Positions 1 through 8,339 of a stretch of 24,626 bases of DNA are shown piece after piece. Both the position numbers and the translations under genes were made by a program. Under the pieces are notes generated by a model. That model saw only the letters and a list, made by a program, of their open reading frames with translations. It had not been told where the DNA came from and did not search any database. This stretch comes from an uncultured Alistipes sp. (GTDB lineage Bacteria > Bacteroidota > Bacteroidia > Bacteroidales > Rikenellaceae). The stretch is taken from the NCBI GenBank assembly GCA_958449275.1, contig CAUDHE010000034.1:1-24626 (forward strand), in the 5' to 3' direction. Numbering within the stretch: position 1 is the first letter of the stretch; each line of letters starts with the position of its first letter.

Positions 1-191
1 GTGCCATCCTGATGTCGGTGACGCGTCAGATGCTCTTCATCGTGCCGCTGCTGCTGGTGCTTCCCGATCGCTGGGGCACCGACGGAGTATGGTATTCGAT
101 GCCCATAGCCGACAGCGTTTCGGTTCTGCTGGCCGTGGTCTTGCTGGTATTGCAACTCCGCAAGTTCCGTCGAGAAACGAATCGGAGATAG
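1..191 (+). CDS. MATE-family efflux transporter, C-terminal fragment
   Basis: An open frame runs from the window edge (first full codon at base 3) to a TAG at 189-191, giving the last 62 residues of a larger protein. It holds two hydrophobic helices separated by a short loop with the sequence GVWYSMPIADSVS, then a basic tail (LRKFRRETNRR). This helix-loop-helix ending, with 'G-[VI]-W-x-[SA]-x-P-[IV]-[AS]-[ED]', is the usual end of MATE (NorM/DinF-like) cation/drug antiporters in Bacteroidota. MATE proteins export drugs or organic cations across the inner membrane using Na+ or H+ gradients. The substrate cannot be read from this fragment. The gene converges on the hydrolase gene on the other strand, with only 7 bases between stop codons. 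Confidence 0.7.
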   Translation, partial: AILMSVTRQMLFIVPLLLVLPDRWGTDGVWYSMPIADSVSVLLAVVLLVLQLRKFRRETNRR

Positions 192-198
192 GCGGCAC

Positions 199-1002
199 CT
201 ATTCTCCGTGCAGAACGAAATCGAGAATAGCCTCGGCCGTCGCCCGAGGCTCCTCGATAAATCCCATGTGTCCCGAATTTTCCAACCACACGACCCGCGC
301 CTGAGGATTGGTCTCGACGATCTTCTCGGCCGCCTCGAGCGGAATATAATTGTCGTGCTTGCCCAATATGAACATCTGCGGCACCCTGCTCGCACGCAAC
401 ATCTCGTTGCGGTCGGGTCGTTCGATCATGCCTCCGAGCAGAGCCACGATGCCGTCATCCTCGGTGATATGCACCTGCTCGACCAAATCGTCGATATACG
501 ACTTAAGGCGGGGACGGTTCGCCTCGGCGAATCCCGTCTCGGGCGCTACGCGGGCGAGCACGTCTTTCTTTCCGGCCCGCACCAAAGCCATCTCGCGGCG
601 GCGGTTCTCGCGCTTCGTCTCGTCGTCGGGAAAAGGCGACGAACTGAGCAGCACCACGCCGTCGAGCCGTTCGGGATAGGCGGCGCAGAACGCCAGCGAT
701 ACGTATCCGCCCATAGAGTGGCCCACCAGCGTGGCACGTTCGATCCCCAAGGCATCGAGCATGTCGCGCACCGTGGCGGCCATCATATCCATAGTATGCA
801 CCTCGCCTTTCACCTCCGAGATGCCGTGCCCGGGAATGTCGAGCGTAACGACGCGCACCGAAGGCGCGAGCAGAGGGACGAAATCGTCCCAAACGTACAT
901 GGATTCGAGATATCCGTGCAGCAGCACCACGCAGCGGTCGCCCTTGCCCGAGTCGGCTATGTGGAGGGCCGTGGAACCGGCCATTATAAACTTCTCTTTC
1001 AT
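199..1002 (-). CDS. alpha/beta-fold hydrolase
   Basis: A 267-aa protein of the alpha/beta hydrolase superfamily (the epoxide hydrolase/haloperoxidase/esterase-like group), probably cytoplasmic since no signal peptide is seen. The oxyanion-hole motif LLHGYLES lies near residue 28. The nucleophile elbow GHSMGG places the catalytic Ser near 96, the acid is Asp in LGKHDNYIP near 217, and the catalytic His is in NSGHMGF near 245, so the triad is complete. The frame is open 13 codons further upstream (to 1041). I chose the ATG at 1000-1002 because MKEKF begins the homologous region and leaves a short leader; the ATG at 982-984 is another option. The substrate is unknown. It is divergent from dapF and convergent with the MATE gene. 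Confidence 0.85.
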   Translation of the reverse strand: MKEKFIMAGSTALHIADSGKGDRCVVLLHGYLESMYVWDDFVPLLAPSVRVVTLDIPGHGISEVKGEVHTMDMMAATVRDMLDALGIERATLVGHSMGGYVSLAFCAAYPERLDGVVLLSSSPFPDDETKRENRRREMALVRAGKKDVLARVAPETGFAEANRPRLKSYIDDLVEQVHITEDDGIVALLGGMIERPDRNEMLRASRVPQMFILGKHDNYIPLEAAEKIVETNPQARVVWLENSGHMGFIEEPRATAEAILDFVLHGE

Positions 1003-1147
1003 AAAATCGAGGTATGCGTTTCTGTTCCCATACGGCAGCATGCCGTATTTCGAACCGTAAAATTAACAAAAATTCGGCAAAGACACGGCGACGGAACCGA
1101 TATTTCGTCCGCAAGTTAGCGCGAAAAGAGCGCGAGGCGAAAATATA

Positions 1148-1179
1148 TTTGCGCGGCGGATGAAATATTAGTATTTTTG
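1148..1179 (+). promoter_or_regulatory. promoter of dapF-tamL
   Basis: A Bacteroidota-type promoter is visible: TTTG at 1148-1151 (the -33 element), a 20-nt spacer, and TATTTTTG at 1172-1179 (the -7 element, consensus TAnnTTTG). Transcription would start near 1184, leaving a leader of about 34 nt before the dapF ATG at 1218. A second -7-like match, TATATTTG at 1144-1151, overlaps the -33 element but has no upstream TTTG at the right distance. Confidence 0.6.
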
Positions 1180-1217
1180 AACGATATTTTCGGTAACGAA
1201 ACGTTATTCCCGCGAAG

Positions 1218-2168
1218 ATGCTTACAGAAATAATAAAATGCCACGGCTCGGGCAACGAGTTCATGATGATCGACCTCACGGCCGAGGGTGCCGCCGCACC
1301 CCGCGATTTGGGCGCTTTCGCCCGCGACCTGTGCGCCCGCGAGGAGTCGGGACGGTGCGACGGCGTGCTGTACGTGGTGCTCGCCGACGGACTCTACGCC
1401 ATGCGGATGTTCAACCCCGACGGCTCAGAGGCCGAGATGTGCGGCAACGGCATACGCTGCGTGGCGCGTCTGGCCGACGAACGCTACCTGCACGCCGAGA
1501 GCTTCACGCTGCTCTCGGGCGGCGGCCGCTACCCCGCCTGCCGCGCCGAGCGGATCGCCCCCGAAATACCGACCTACGGCGTCGACATAGAGGTGCGCAC
1601 CGCGAGCGACGATTTCGGATTCGCACGCGGCGCCGAGCGCTTCACGGCCGAGGTCATACCCTCGCTCGACGGGTCGTTGCGGTTTACGGCACTCAATTTG
1701 GGCAACCCCCACATCGTGGCCGAGGTGGAGCGGATCGACATGCAGGCGCTCACGCGCATGGGCGAGGCCGTCACGCGGCTGAGGGAGGATTTCCCGCGCG
1801 GAATAAACGTCAGCCTCTACGAGCGTCGCGGCCCGCAGGCCCTCTTCGCCGCCACCTTCGAGCGCGGCGCGGGCATAACCTTTTCGTGCGGCACGGCCAT
1901 GACGGCATGCAGCACGGCGGCCGTGCTGACCGGCGCATGCCGCGCGGGCGAGCCGATCGACGTATACAATCGCGGCGGCATGGTGCGCTGCCTATGCCGC
2001 ACGGGAGCGGACGGCATCGTGACGCGCCTCACGGGAAACGCCACTTACGAGTGGCGAGGTACGATCGAGCACGACGCTTCGGGCATAACGGACCTAAACC
2101 GCACGGAGAATTACGACGACGAGACGGCCGCATACGACCGATTCGTAAAGAGTATCAACGCACAATAA
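1218..2168 (+). CDS. dapF: diaminopimelate epimerase
   Basis: A 316-aa DapF, the cofactor-independent epimerase that converts LL- to meso-diaminopimelate for lysine and peptidoglycan synthesis. The N-terminus (KCHGSGNEFMMIDL) is the standard opening. The first catalytic cysteine is in NPDGSEAEMCGNGIRC (Cys75). The second is in FERGAGITFSCGTAMTAC (Cys224), where the usual CGTGA/CGSGA loop reads CGTAMTAC, a mild departure after the catalytic Cys. The two pseudo-symmetric halves and the length are typical, but the C-terminus carries an acidic extension of about 40 residues beyond the last conserved strand. The gene starts 34 nt after a clear promoter and is followed 9 nt later by tamL, so the two are probably cotranscribed. 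Confidence 0.93.
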   Translation: MLTEIIKCHGSGNEFMMIDLTAEGAAAPRDLGAFARDLCAREESGRCDGVLYVVLADGLYAMRMFNPDGSEAEMCGNGIRCVARLADERYLHAESFTLLSGGGRYPACRAERIAPEIPTYGVDIEVRTASDDFGFARGAERFTAEVIPSLDGSLRFTALNLGNPHIVAEVERIDMQALTRMGEAVTRLREDFPRGINVSLYERRGPQALFAATFERGAGITFSCGTAMTACSTAAVLTGACRAGEPIDVYNRGGMVRCLCRTGADGIVTRLTGNATYEWRGTIEHDASGITDLNRTENYDDETAAYDRFVKSINAQ

Positions 2169-2177
2169 TCGTTACGT

Positions 2178-4547
2178 ATGCGCCCCATTGCAATACGGAG
2201 AGCGATAATAATCCTGCTGGGCATAGCGTGCTCGGCGTGCAGCGTCACGCGCAAAATCCCCGAGGGAGAGTATTTTCTGCAAAAGGTCACTATCGAGGAC
2301 GACAAGCAGGCGCCCAAGGACGAGCGCATAAGCTCCTCGCGTCTGGAACAGTATGTTCGTCAGACGCCCAACAAGCGTTTTCTGGGCACCAACTTTTACG
2401 TGTGGGCCTACGATCTGGCCAACCCCGACAAGGATAACTGGTGGAACAATTTCAAACGCAAGGTGGGGCAGAAACCCGTGCTGCTCGACATGTCGCTTAC
2501 GCACAAGAGCGCGCAGAACCTCAAGACATACATGGATTCGCGCGGTTACTACTCCTCGACGGTGGAGTACGACGTGGACACCACCCGCCGCCGCAAGCGC
2601 GCATACGTCACCTATCGCACCCGTCAGGGCGAGCCTTACCGCATCAGCAGCATATCGTACGACTTCCGCGACAAATTGCTGGCGCCCGTCATCGATGCCG
2701 ACTCGCTGTCGTCGCTCCTGCACGTGGGCGAGATATTCGACATCACCACGCTGGACAAGGAGCGCGAGCGCATCGCCTCTTATCTGAACGACCGCGGCTA
2801 CTACAATTTTTCGGTCAACAACATCGAATATCGTGTCGACACGCTGATAGGCGACCGCAAGGTAGGCATAAAGATGATCGTGAAACGCAACCTCGCGGGA
2901 TACGACGAACGCGGCCGTGCCATCATGGACAACAACCGCGTATACCGCATCGCCTCCATCGACGTCATGCCCGATTACAATCCCACGGTCGACCGCATGC
3001 AGCTCAACCGCAGCCGACTGCTCGACACGGTGCATTATCAGGGTCTCGACATCATCACCGAAGGACGGCCCAACGTGCGGCCTGCGGTGCTGCACACCGC
3101 CATACCGCTCACGCCCAACACCGTTTACAGTGCGTCGCAGGTCGACCGCACATACAACGAGATAATGGCTTTGGGATATTTCAAGAGCGCGCGCATAGCT
3201 TTCGAAGAGGTGCCGCGCGACGAGAACGACACCGCCTATGTACACTACGCGGGCGAAGGACGCACGGCCTACACGCCCGACAAGTTCGACGACATACGCG
3301 AAGGGTATCTGCGCTGCTATATACTCGCCACGCCCACGCTCAAGCAGGGCTTCAGCATCGAGCTGGAGGGGAGCACCACATCGAGTTTCTACGGCATAAA
3401 CGCTACCGTAGGCTATCAGAACCGCAATCTGTTCCGCGGCGTGGAGACGCTCAACACCGCCTTTACGGTGGGCTACGAATACATGAAGGCCCACGGCTCG
3501 GGCAAACGGCGGGCCAACGAGCTGGGACTCACCGTAGGACTTTCGTTCCCGCGCTTCATTCTGCCGTTCCGACTATCCACCCGCAAGATCAACATGCCCC
3601 GAACCAAGGTCGAGTTGTCGTTCAACTATCAGGACCGCCCCTACTACCGCCGCGACCTCTCGCGCGCGACGTGGACCTACTCGTGGCGCAGCATCAACGG
3701 ACGCTACAACTACCAGATACGCCCCATCGACCTCAACTGGATCAACGTGGGCTACATCAATCAGGACTTTTTCAACTCGCTCAAGAACGAATATCTGCGT
3801 CAGAGTTACCTCACCCAAGCCATAGTCGGACTCTCGGCATCGTATGCCTACAACAATCCCAACAGACAGGTGGGCATGCGCATCAACTTCGAGTCGGCGG
3901 GCAATCTGCTCAATCTGTTCGAACGCGCCTTTTCGGGAAAAAAGGCCGACGGCTACTATAATATCCTCGGCGTGCGTTACTCGCAATACGTGCGCGGCGA
4001 CATAAGCATAAGCCGCAATATAGCTTTGGGCGAAAAGACGGCGGTCGCGGGACGCATCTTCGCAGGTGTGGGCGTACCCTACGGCAACTCCACCGCATTG
4101 CCTTTCGACCGTCTGTTCTATGTGGGCGGAAGCAACAGCATGCGCGGATGGACGCCCCGAACCCTCGGTCCGGGCAGCGCTCCCGCCGAGAATACTCCCT
4201 ATCCCGTTCAGATGGGCGACATGCGTCTGGAAGCCAATCTCGAACTGCGCTTCCCCGTATGGGGTATGTTCCACGGCGCGACTTTCCTCGATCTTGGCAA
4301 CGTCTGGTATTTGGGTATGGACAAGTCGCAAGTGCCCGAAGCGGGGATATTCCGTTTCGACCGTTTTTACAAACAACTGGGATTCAACAGCGGCGTGGGT
4401 CTGCGTCTCGACATAAAATTCGTAATCCTGCGTCTCGACTGGGGTATTCAGCTCTACAGTCCCAACCGCGTCGGCGAATCGAAATGGATCCACAATCTCA
4501 AATGGAAAAACACCGCTCTTAATTTCGGTGTCGGCTATCCGTTCTGA
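2178..4547 (+). CDS. tamL: TamL, lipoprotein variant of the TamA/BamA (Omp85) outer-membrane assembly factor
   Basis: A 789-aa Omp85-superfamily protein. It begins with a signal peptide and a cysteine-rich lipobox region (ACSACS; Cys21 is the likely lipidated residue, because the following SVTRKIPEGEYFL is the usual mature start in Bacteroidota TamL). POTRA-like modules fill roughly residues 35-380 (for example residues 110-150, with YMDSRGYYSSTVEYDVD, and 185-225, with YLNDRGYYNF). A 16-strand barrel follows, with the L6 lid motif VGGSNSMRGW near residue 650 and an aromatic-terminated last strand (LNFGVGYPF). Known role of the family: with TamB, insertion or lipid transport to the outer membrane. 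No tamB is in the window. It lies 9 nt behind dapF. Confidence 0.85.
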   Translation: MRPIAIRRAIIILLGIACSACSVTRKIPEGEYFLQKVTIEDDKQAPKDERISSSRLEQYVRQTPNKRFLGTNFYVWAYDLANPDKDNWWNNFKRKVGQKPVLLDMSLTHKSAQNLKTYMDSRGYYSSTVEYDVDTTRRRKRAYVTYRTRQGEPYRISSISYDFRDKLLAPVIDADSLSSLLHVGEIFDITTLDKERERIASYLNDRGYYNFSVNNIEYRVDTLIGDRKVGIKMIVKRNLAGYDERGRAIMDNNRVYRIASIDVMPDYNPTVDRMQLNRSRLLDTVHYQGLDIITEGRPNVRPAVLHTAIPLTPNTVYSASQVDRTYNEIMALGYFKSARIAFEEVPRDENDTAYVHYAGEGRTAYTPDKFDDIREGYLRCYILATPTLKQGFSIELEGSTTSSFYGINATVGYQNRNLFRGVETLNTAFTVGYEYMKAHGSGKRRANELGLTVGLSFPRFILPFRLSTRKINMPRTKVELSFNYQDRPYYRRDLSRATWTYSWRSINGRYNYQIRPIDLNWINVGYINQDFFNSLKNEYLRQSYLTQAIVGLSASYAYNNPNRQVGMRINFESAGNLLNLFERAFSGKKADGYYNILGVRYSQYVRGDISISRNIALGEKTAVAGRIFAGVGVPYGNSTALPFDRLFYVGGSNSMRGWTPRTLGPGSAPAENTPYPVQMGDMRLEANLELRFPVWGMFHGATFLDLGNVWYLGMDKSQVPEAGIFRFDRFYKQLGFNSGVGLRLDIKFVILRLDWGIQLYSPNRVGESKWIHNLKWKNTALNFGVGYPF

Positions 4548-4748
4548 CAAGTCGAATCATTGCAACATATATCGGACTTCATCCGCCTGTCGGCGCACTC
4601 CTGCCGTCGGCGAACAGCAGACAATCACCCGAAAACTTCCCGTTTGCGATGCAAATCCTCACTACGTTCGGTAATATAACGAAAAAGAAATGCGAACAAT
4701 AGTCTGCGTTATGCGCGAATATGTGACTTGCAAACGATAAATATGACT

Positions 4749-5789
4749 TTACCGCTTCTCGGCGAAAAGTTGCGACTGACGGACTCCGTCGAGATATTTG
4801 CGCTTGAAGATGTGGACGAAAAAGACGAACATGGCCAGTATCAGGGGGCCGAAAATCACACCCATAAATCCGAACAGGGGCAGGCCGATGACAACCCCGA
4901 GTACCGTCACCAGCGGATGGGTGTCGGCCATCTTCTTTTGCAGGACGAGGCGTATGATGTTGTCGGATTGCGTGATGACCAGAGTACCGTAGATCAGCAG
5001 TCCGACCGAGGCGCCCCAACGATTTTCGAGACCGAGTACCAATGCCATCGGGACCCACACCAGTGCGGCGCCTACGACGGGGAGTATCGTGGCGAAGCAT
5101 GTGACTACGGCCCAAAACAGAGCGGCAGGAACTCCGCAGATTATGTAGCCGACATAGGCGATAGACCCTTGGACTATGGCGATGAGCGGGATGCCGATGG
5201 CGTTGGAGCGCACTATCATGTAGATCTCCCGCATGACGTTGCGCGACACGGTGGAGTTGAACGGCAGTATGGCACGGCAGTACTGTTCCATGTCGGTCCC
5301 TCCGATCAACATGAAATAGAGAACGAACAGAAGCATGATGAGATTTACCCCGAAGCTGAATACTCCTTGCAGGAACGCATGCCCCATGCGGGTTATCACG
5401 GATACGATGGAGGCTATGTTGTCCTCCTGCAGCAGATCGTAATGGGTCTTTTCGCGAATGCGGTCGGCAATGCCGCGAATGGAGTCGACGGACGACTGCG
5501 GATCGAGCGTCAGATCCTGGATCTTGCTTACGAACATCCAGACCACCAGACTGAACGGGATCAGGAAGCATATCACGGCCTCGACCAGAAGCGCCGAAGC
5601 CGCAAGGCTGCGACGCCACCGACGGCACGATGTCAGGTAGCGCATCTGCTTGCGCAGAAGTACGTATATGGTAGCGGCGCCGAGTACCCCGCCTATGTAG
5701 GGCCTCAGCTCGACGACTATCACCACGCCCAAAGCCAATATGATGACGAATAGCGAGTAACGCCAATATTGCTCCTTGAAATCAGCCAT
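4749..5789 (-). CDS. AI-2E/PerM-family permease
   Basis: A 346-aa polytopic inner-membrane protein of the AI-2E transporter (PerM, formerly UPF0118) family. N-terminal helices are at about residues 9-50 and 70-90. A soluble region of about 90 residues follows. A C-terminal helix cluster then carries the family signature, with GIPLIAIVQGSIAYVGYI, the conserved ILPVVGAALVWVP, ITQSDNIIRLVL and LGVVIGLPLFGFMGVIFGPL. Members have been linked to autoinducer-2 export or Na+/H+ exchange, so the substrate here is open. The frame is open for 66 codons upstream, but that stretch is polar, unlike the family, and crosses the rplS terminator; the ATG at 5787-5789 is therefore the start. Confidence 0.88.
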   Translation of the reverse strand: MADFKEQYWRYSLFVIILALGVVIVVELRPYIGGVLGAATIYVLLRKQMRYLTSCRRWRRSLAASALLVEAVICFLIPFSLVVWMFVSKIQDLTLDPQSSVDSIRGIADRIREKTHYDLLQEDNIASIVSVITRMGHAFLQGVFSFGVNLIMLLFVLYFMLIGGTDMEQYCRAILPFNSTVSRNVMREIYMIVRSNAIGIPLIAIVQGSIAYVGYIICGVPAALFWAVVTCFATILPVVGAALVWVPMALVLGLENRWGASVGLLIYGTLVITQSDNIIRLVLQKKMADTHPLVTVLGVVIGLPLFGFMGVIFGPLILAMFVFFVHIFKRKYLDGVRQSQLFAEKR

Positions 5790-5860
5790 GCATACCGAGT
5801 CGGATTTACCGCTTCGGAATGCGCAAGGAGCGTGCCGAAGGAGGGTACGGAGATTCGTAA

Positions 5861-5895
5861 ACGAAAAGACCGGAACTCCGTGAGGAATTCCGGTC
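5861..5895 (-). terminator. intrinsic terminator of rplS
   Basis: On the minus strand a 12-bp stem (arms 5884-5895 and 5868-5879, one G-U wobble) with the 4-nt loop TCAC is followed by TTTTCGT. It lies 18 nt after the rplS stop codon and before the permease gene, so the permease needs its own promoter or read-through. Confidence 0.85.
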
Positions 5896-5913
5896 GCCGA
5901 ACAGTGCGATGCA

Positions 5914-6282
5914 CTACTTCGTAATTCGCTTCTCCTTGATACGAGCTTTCTTACCGGTGAGCTGACGCAGGTAATAGATACGCGCACGGCGCACGATACC
6001 CACTTTGTTCACCTCGATCTTGTCGATGTGGGGCGAGTAGAGGGGGAAGATACGCTCGACGCCTACGCCGTTCGAGATCTTGCGGATGGTGAACATCTTG
6101 GTCTTACCCGAACCCTTGATCTGAATAACCACACCGCGGAAGCTCTGCAAACGCTCCTTACTTCCCTCGACGATACGGTAAGTAACGGTGATCGTGTCAC
6201 CGGCCTTGAACGACGGCACATCGGCGTCGGTCTTGGGCCACATCTGCTCGTTCACGAGCTTGATGATTGCATCTTTGTTCAT
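5914..6282 (-). CDS. rplS: 50S ribosomal protein L19 (bL19)
   Basis: A 122-aa protein, bL19, located near the 30S-50S interface. The central motif SFRGVVIQIKGSGKTKMFTI and the downstream GVGVERIFPLYSPHIDKIEV are diagnostic, and the C-terminus KVGIVRRARIYYLRQLTGKKARI is full length for the family. It starts at the ATG 6280-6282. Here it is monocistronic rather than in the rpsP-rimM-trmD-rplS order seen in many bacteria: it has its own promoter and leader upstream and a strong terminator downstream. Confidence 0.97.
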   Translation of the reverse strand: MNKDAIIKLVNEQMWPKTDADVPSFKAGDTITVTYRIVEGSKERLQSFRGVVIQIKGSGKTKMFTIRKISNGVGVERIFPLYSPHIDKIEVNKVGIVRRARIYYLRQLTGKKARIKEKRITK

Positions 6283-6459
6283 TGTTGCAACAAAATAAAT
6301 GGTTATCGTTCAACATTATCGCTGCGCGCGATCTACCATGCGGACGACATTGGCCCGCAATCCCGTCGTGCGGGAAGCATCTGCTTCCGAGGCCCGAAAG
6401 CCCGCCCGAGCATCGACCTTACGCCCTATATAAGAGGTTGATACGGGAGTGCAAATATA
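6283..6459 (-). promoter_or_regulatory. rplS promoter and long structured 5' leader
   Basis: A -7 element TATATTTG is read on the minus strand at 6459-6452; no good TTTG is found at the -33 distance. Initiation near 6445 leaves an untranslated leader of about 160 nt before rplS. The leader contains two overlapping perfect 6-bp hairpins: arms 6373-6378/6383-6388 with a 4-nt loop, and arms 6354-6359/6369-6374. They share bases 6373-6374, so they are mutually exclusive. Ribosomal-protein leaders often bind their own product for feedback control. That role here is an inference from position and structure only. Confidence 0.45.
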
Positions 6460-6531
6460 CGCAAAAAAGATTAATTGTCGGCTGTCGTGACGAAAAAATA
6501 GCCCGAACGGCCGAAAAACGCTCTTTTTTAG

Positions 6532-6539
6532 TACCTTTG
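6532..6539 (+). promoter_or_regulatory. -7 element of the pnuC promoter
   Basis: TACCTTTG at 6532-6539 matches the Bacteroidota -7 consensus and lies 20 nt before the pnuC ATG. A recognisable TTTG at the -33 position is lacking (the region is A-rich), so this is a partial match. It is divergent from the rplS promoter about 75 nt away. Confidence 0.5.
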
Positions 6540-6559
6540 CACGCAATAAATTACATCTT

Positions 6560-7252
6560 ATGGCAAAGCTCGTTTCGCGTGCCACGTTGGGCCCGCTCGA
6601 TTACGTTCTCATACTCGGACCCATCGTAACCGCGGGGGCCTATTCCGTACTTACGGGCGGTTTCGACGTGTTGGGGTTCATAGTGTTGGTCGCAGGGGTT
6701 ATGGGCGTGGTGCTGAGCGCCAACCGCAGTATTCTCAACTTCGTGTTCGGTCTGGTGAACGTAGGACTGTATGCCTACATAGCCTACAAGTCGCAATATT
6801 ACGGCAGCGCGGCTCTGCACGCGTTTTACTACGTACCCATGCAATTCGTGGGGTATTTCGCTTGGCGGCGGCGCAGCCAGAGCGACGACGAGTCGCGCGT
6901 GCGGTCGCGCAGTATGACCCGCGGTCAGATAGCGTTCTGGGGCGTCGTATCGGTGGTAGCCATCGCTGCGCTCACCTTTGTGCTGGACCGTTACACCGAG
7001 GACTCGCAGCCGCTGAAGGATGCGTCCATAACCGTCATAGCCATAGTGGCGCAGTATCTGATGACGTGCGCATTTTGGGAGCAGTGGGTATTGTGGCTCA
7101 TGATAAATCTGCTCAGCGTGGCGCTTTGGACCGTCGGGACGGTGAAAGGCGAGCCGCATGCCGCTCTTATGGTCGTCAAATATGCTTTCTATACGGTGAA
7201 CGCCGTGAACGGCATCGTGCAATGGCGTCGCAGAAGCCGCATGGCCGAGTAG
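6560..7252 (+). CDS. pnuC: nicotinamide riboside/vitamin transporter of the PnuC family
   Basis: A 230-aa inner-membrane protein with about seven helices, the PnuC fold, which facilitates uptake of nicotinamide riboside (other members carry thiamine or riboflavin). Visible signatures are LSANRSILNFVFGLVNVGLYAYI near residues 54-75, ALHAFYYVPMQFVGYFAW near 86-103, and the substrate-pocket segment FWEQWVLWLMINLLSVALW near 172-190, followed by AFYTVNAVNGIVQW. A highly basic loop (RRRSQSDDESRVRSRS) lies between helices. No NAD-kinase/NadR gene lies beside it and I see no TPP riboswitch in the 20-nt leader, which favours, but does not prove, nicotinamide riboside as substrate. Confidence 0.85.
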   Translation: MAKLVSRATLGPLDYVLILGPIVTAGAYSVLTGGFDVLGFIVLVAGVMGVVLSANRSILNFVFGLVNVGLYAYIAYKSQYYGSAALHAFYYVPMQFVGYFAWRRRSQSDDESRVRSRSMTRGQIAFWGVVSVVAIAALTFVLDRYTEDSQPLKDASITVIAIVAQYLMTCAFWEQWVLWLMINLLSVALWTVGTVKGEPHAALMVVKYAFYTVNAVNGIVQWRRRSRMAE

Positions 7253-7259
7253 ACGACGA

Positions 7260-8252
7260 TCACATGCTCATGACGGCTGTGTTGGCCGCGGCGCACAACA
7301 GCAGCAGGCGGTAGAGCAGTTCGGTGAATCCCGTTCCCATACGCACGAATATCAGCGGCATGAGGATCGATGCGGGTACGGCTGCGAGCGCGAAGATCGT
7401 AGCTGTGCAGCTCGGCAGAAAGAACAGCCCGCACAGAAACAGTGCGAACAACGCATTGAACCGCATGGCGGCGCGCGATTTCACCTTCAGCGAATAGCGG
7501 TCGGAGATTATGAGCGACACGGCGCAGAATATCATAGTCAATATTACACCTATCAGTGCAAGCCCCGCAGGATTGAGCGTGTGCAGGAATACGTATCCGC
7601 AGGGTGCTGTCATGGATTCGTAAAGTTGTTGCGCGGGAGCCCGAAAATCTCCGCCTCTGCACCATGCGACATAGCAGCACGCGAACAGCGGAAAGGCAAG
7701 GCTGACGACGGCTACCGTCCAGTCTCTCCATTTGGCCCTTACGGCCGGTACGAGCAACGGCATGACGACATAGATGGCGGCAGCGGGAGCGAATACGAGC
7801 GGCAGCGCGCCGAAGCATAACATCGAGAGCGACAGATCGCCGTATGCGCCTGTACGCATTATGCAGCGCATGATGTATTTCGAGGCGAGGAGCGTGAGAA
7901 CCGTCGCCGCGGAGGTCACCAAATAATCGCAGCTGACCGTGATCGCAGCTGCTGCAACCCCCAGCAGCGGAATCGACATCAGCGTGTAGGCGGGGTATAA
8001 CGAGTATTTCACTCCGTAACGTCCCGCATTGAGCCCGGCGAGAAAGAGCGTTACGGCCCATATTACAGCCGACCATAGCGGAAATTGCGCCTGGATCTCC
8101 TGCAACACAGTGCCTATCGGCGCGGCTGCATTGGGCAGAAGTTCGTCGGGGGCGGGTGCGAACACCGAACGCAACGTCGTGACGACTACTGTTACGAACA
8201 GCGTCGCCGCGACCTCGAAGATTCTGTGATGTATCGCCCGTCTCTTTGCCAT
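7260..8252 (-). CDS. polytopic membrane protein of unknown function
   Basis: A 330-aa protein with about nine to ten hydrophobic helices separated by very short loops, a basic cytosolic N-terminus (MAKRRAIHHR) and no large soluble domain. I see no catalytic or transporter signature. The layout resembles the small uncharacterised polytopic families common in Bacteroidota (for example the DUF6427-type proteins), but I cannot assign it to one with confidence. The ATG at 8250-8252 is the only good start. It is convergent with pnuC (7 nt between the stops) and divergent from rnhB (87 nt between the starts). Confidence 0.75.
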   Translation of the reverse strand: MAKRRAIHHRIFEVAATLFVTVVVTTLRSVFAPAPDELLPNAAAPIGTVLQEIQAQFPLWSAVIWAVTLFLAGLNAGRYGVKYSLYPAYTLMSIPLLGVAAAAITVSCDYLVTSAATVLTLLASKYIMRCIMRTGAYGDLSLSMLCFGALPLVFAPAAAIYVVMPLLVPAVRAKWRDWTVAVVSLAFPLFACCYVAWCRGGDFRAPAQQLYESMTAPCGYVFLHTLNPAGLALIGVILTMIFCAVSLIISDRYSLKVKSRAAMRFNALFALFLCGLFFLPSCTATIFALAAVPASILMPLIFVRMGTGFTELLYRLLLLCAAANTAVMSM

Positions 8253-8324
8253 GCGGTTTCGGTGCGGAGATTGTCCGCCGAGCGCAAAATTACTAAAAAA
8301 GCGAGGACTCGGATAAATTATTCT

Positions 8325-8332
8325 TAACTTTG
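8325..8332 (+). promoter_or_regulatory. -7 element of rnhB, nearly leaderless
   Basis: TAACTTTG at 8325-8332 fits TAnnTTTG. The rnhB ATG begins at 8340, only 7 nt downstream, so the transcript would start at or within a few bases of the start codon. Confidence 0.5.
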
Positions 8333-8339
8333 TGGTATT

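Noticed and set aside
2172..3494. Long minus-strand open frames opposite tamL (also 3573-4550)
   Set aside because: Antisense shadows produced by GC-rich codon use; the plus strand encodes a complete TamL.
4584..4612. GC-rich hairpin after tamL as an intrinsic terminator
   Set aside because: The stem is interrupted and no U-tract follows; I cannot support it as a terminator in either direction.
5790..5987. A 66-residue N-terminal extension of the AI-2E-type permease
   Set aside because: The stretch crosses the rplS terminator and the rplS 3' end, is polar and has no family match; the ATG at 5789 starts directly before the first helix.
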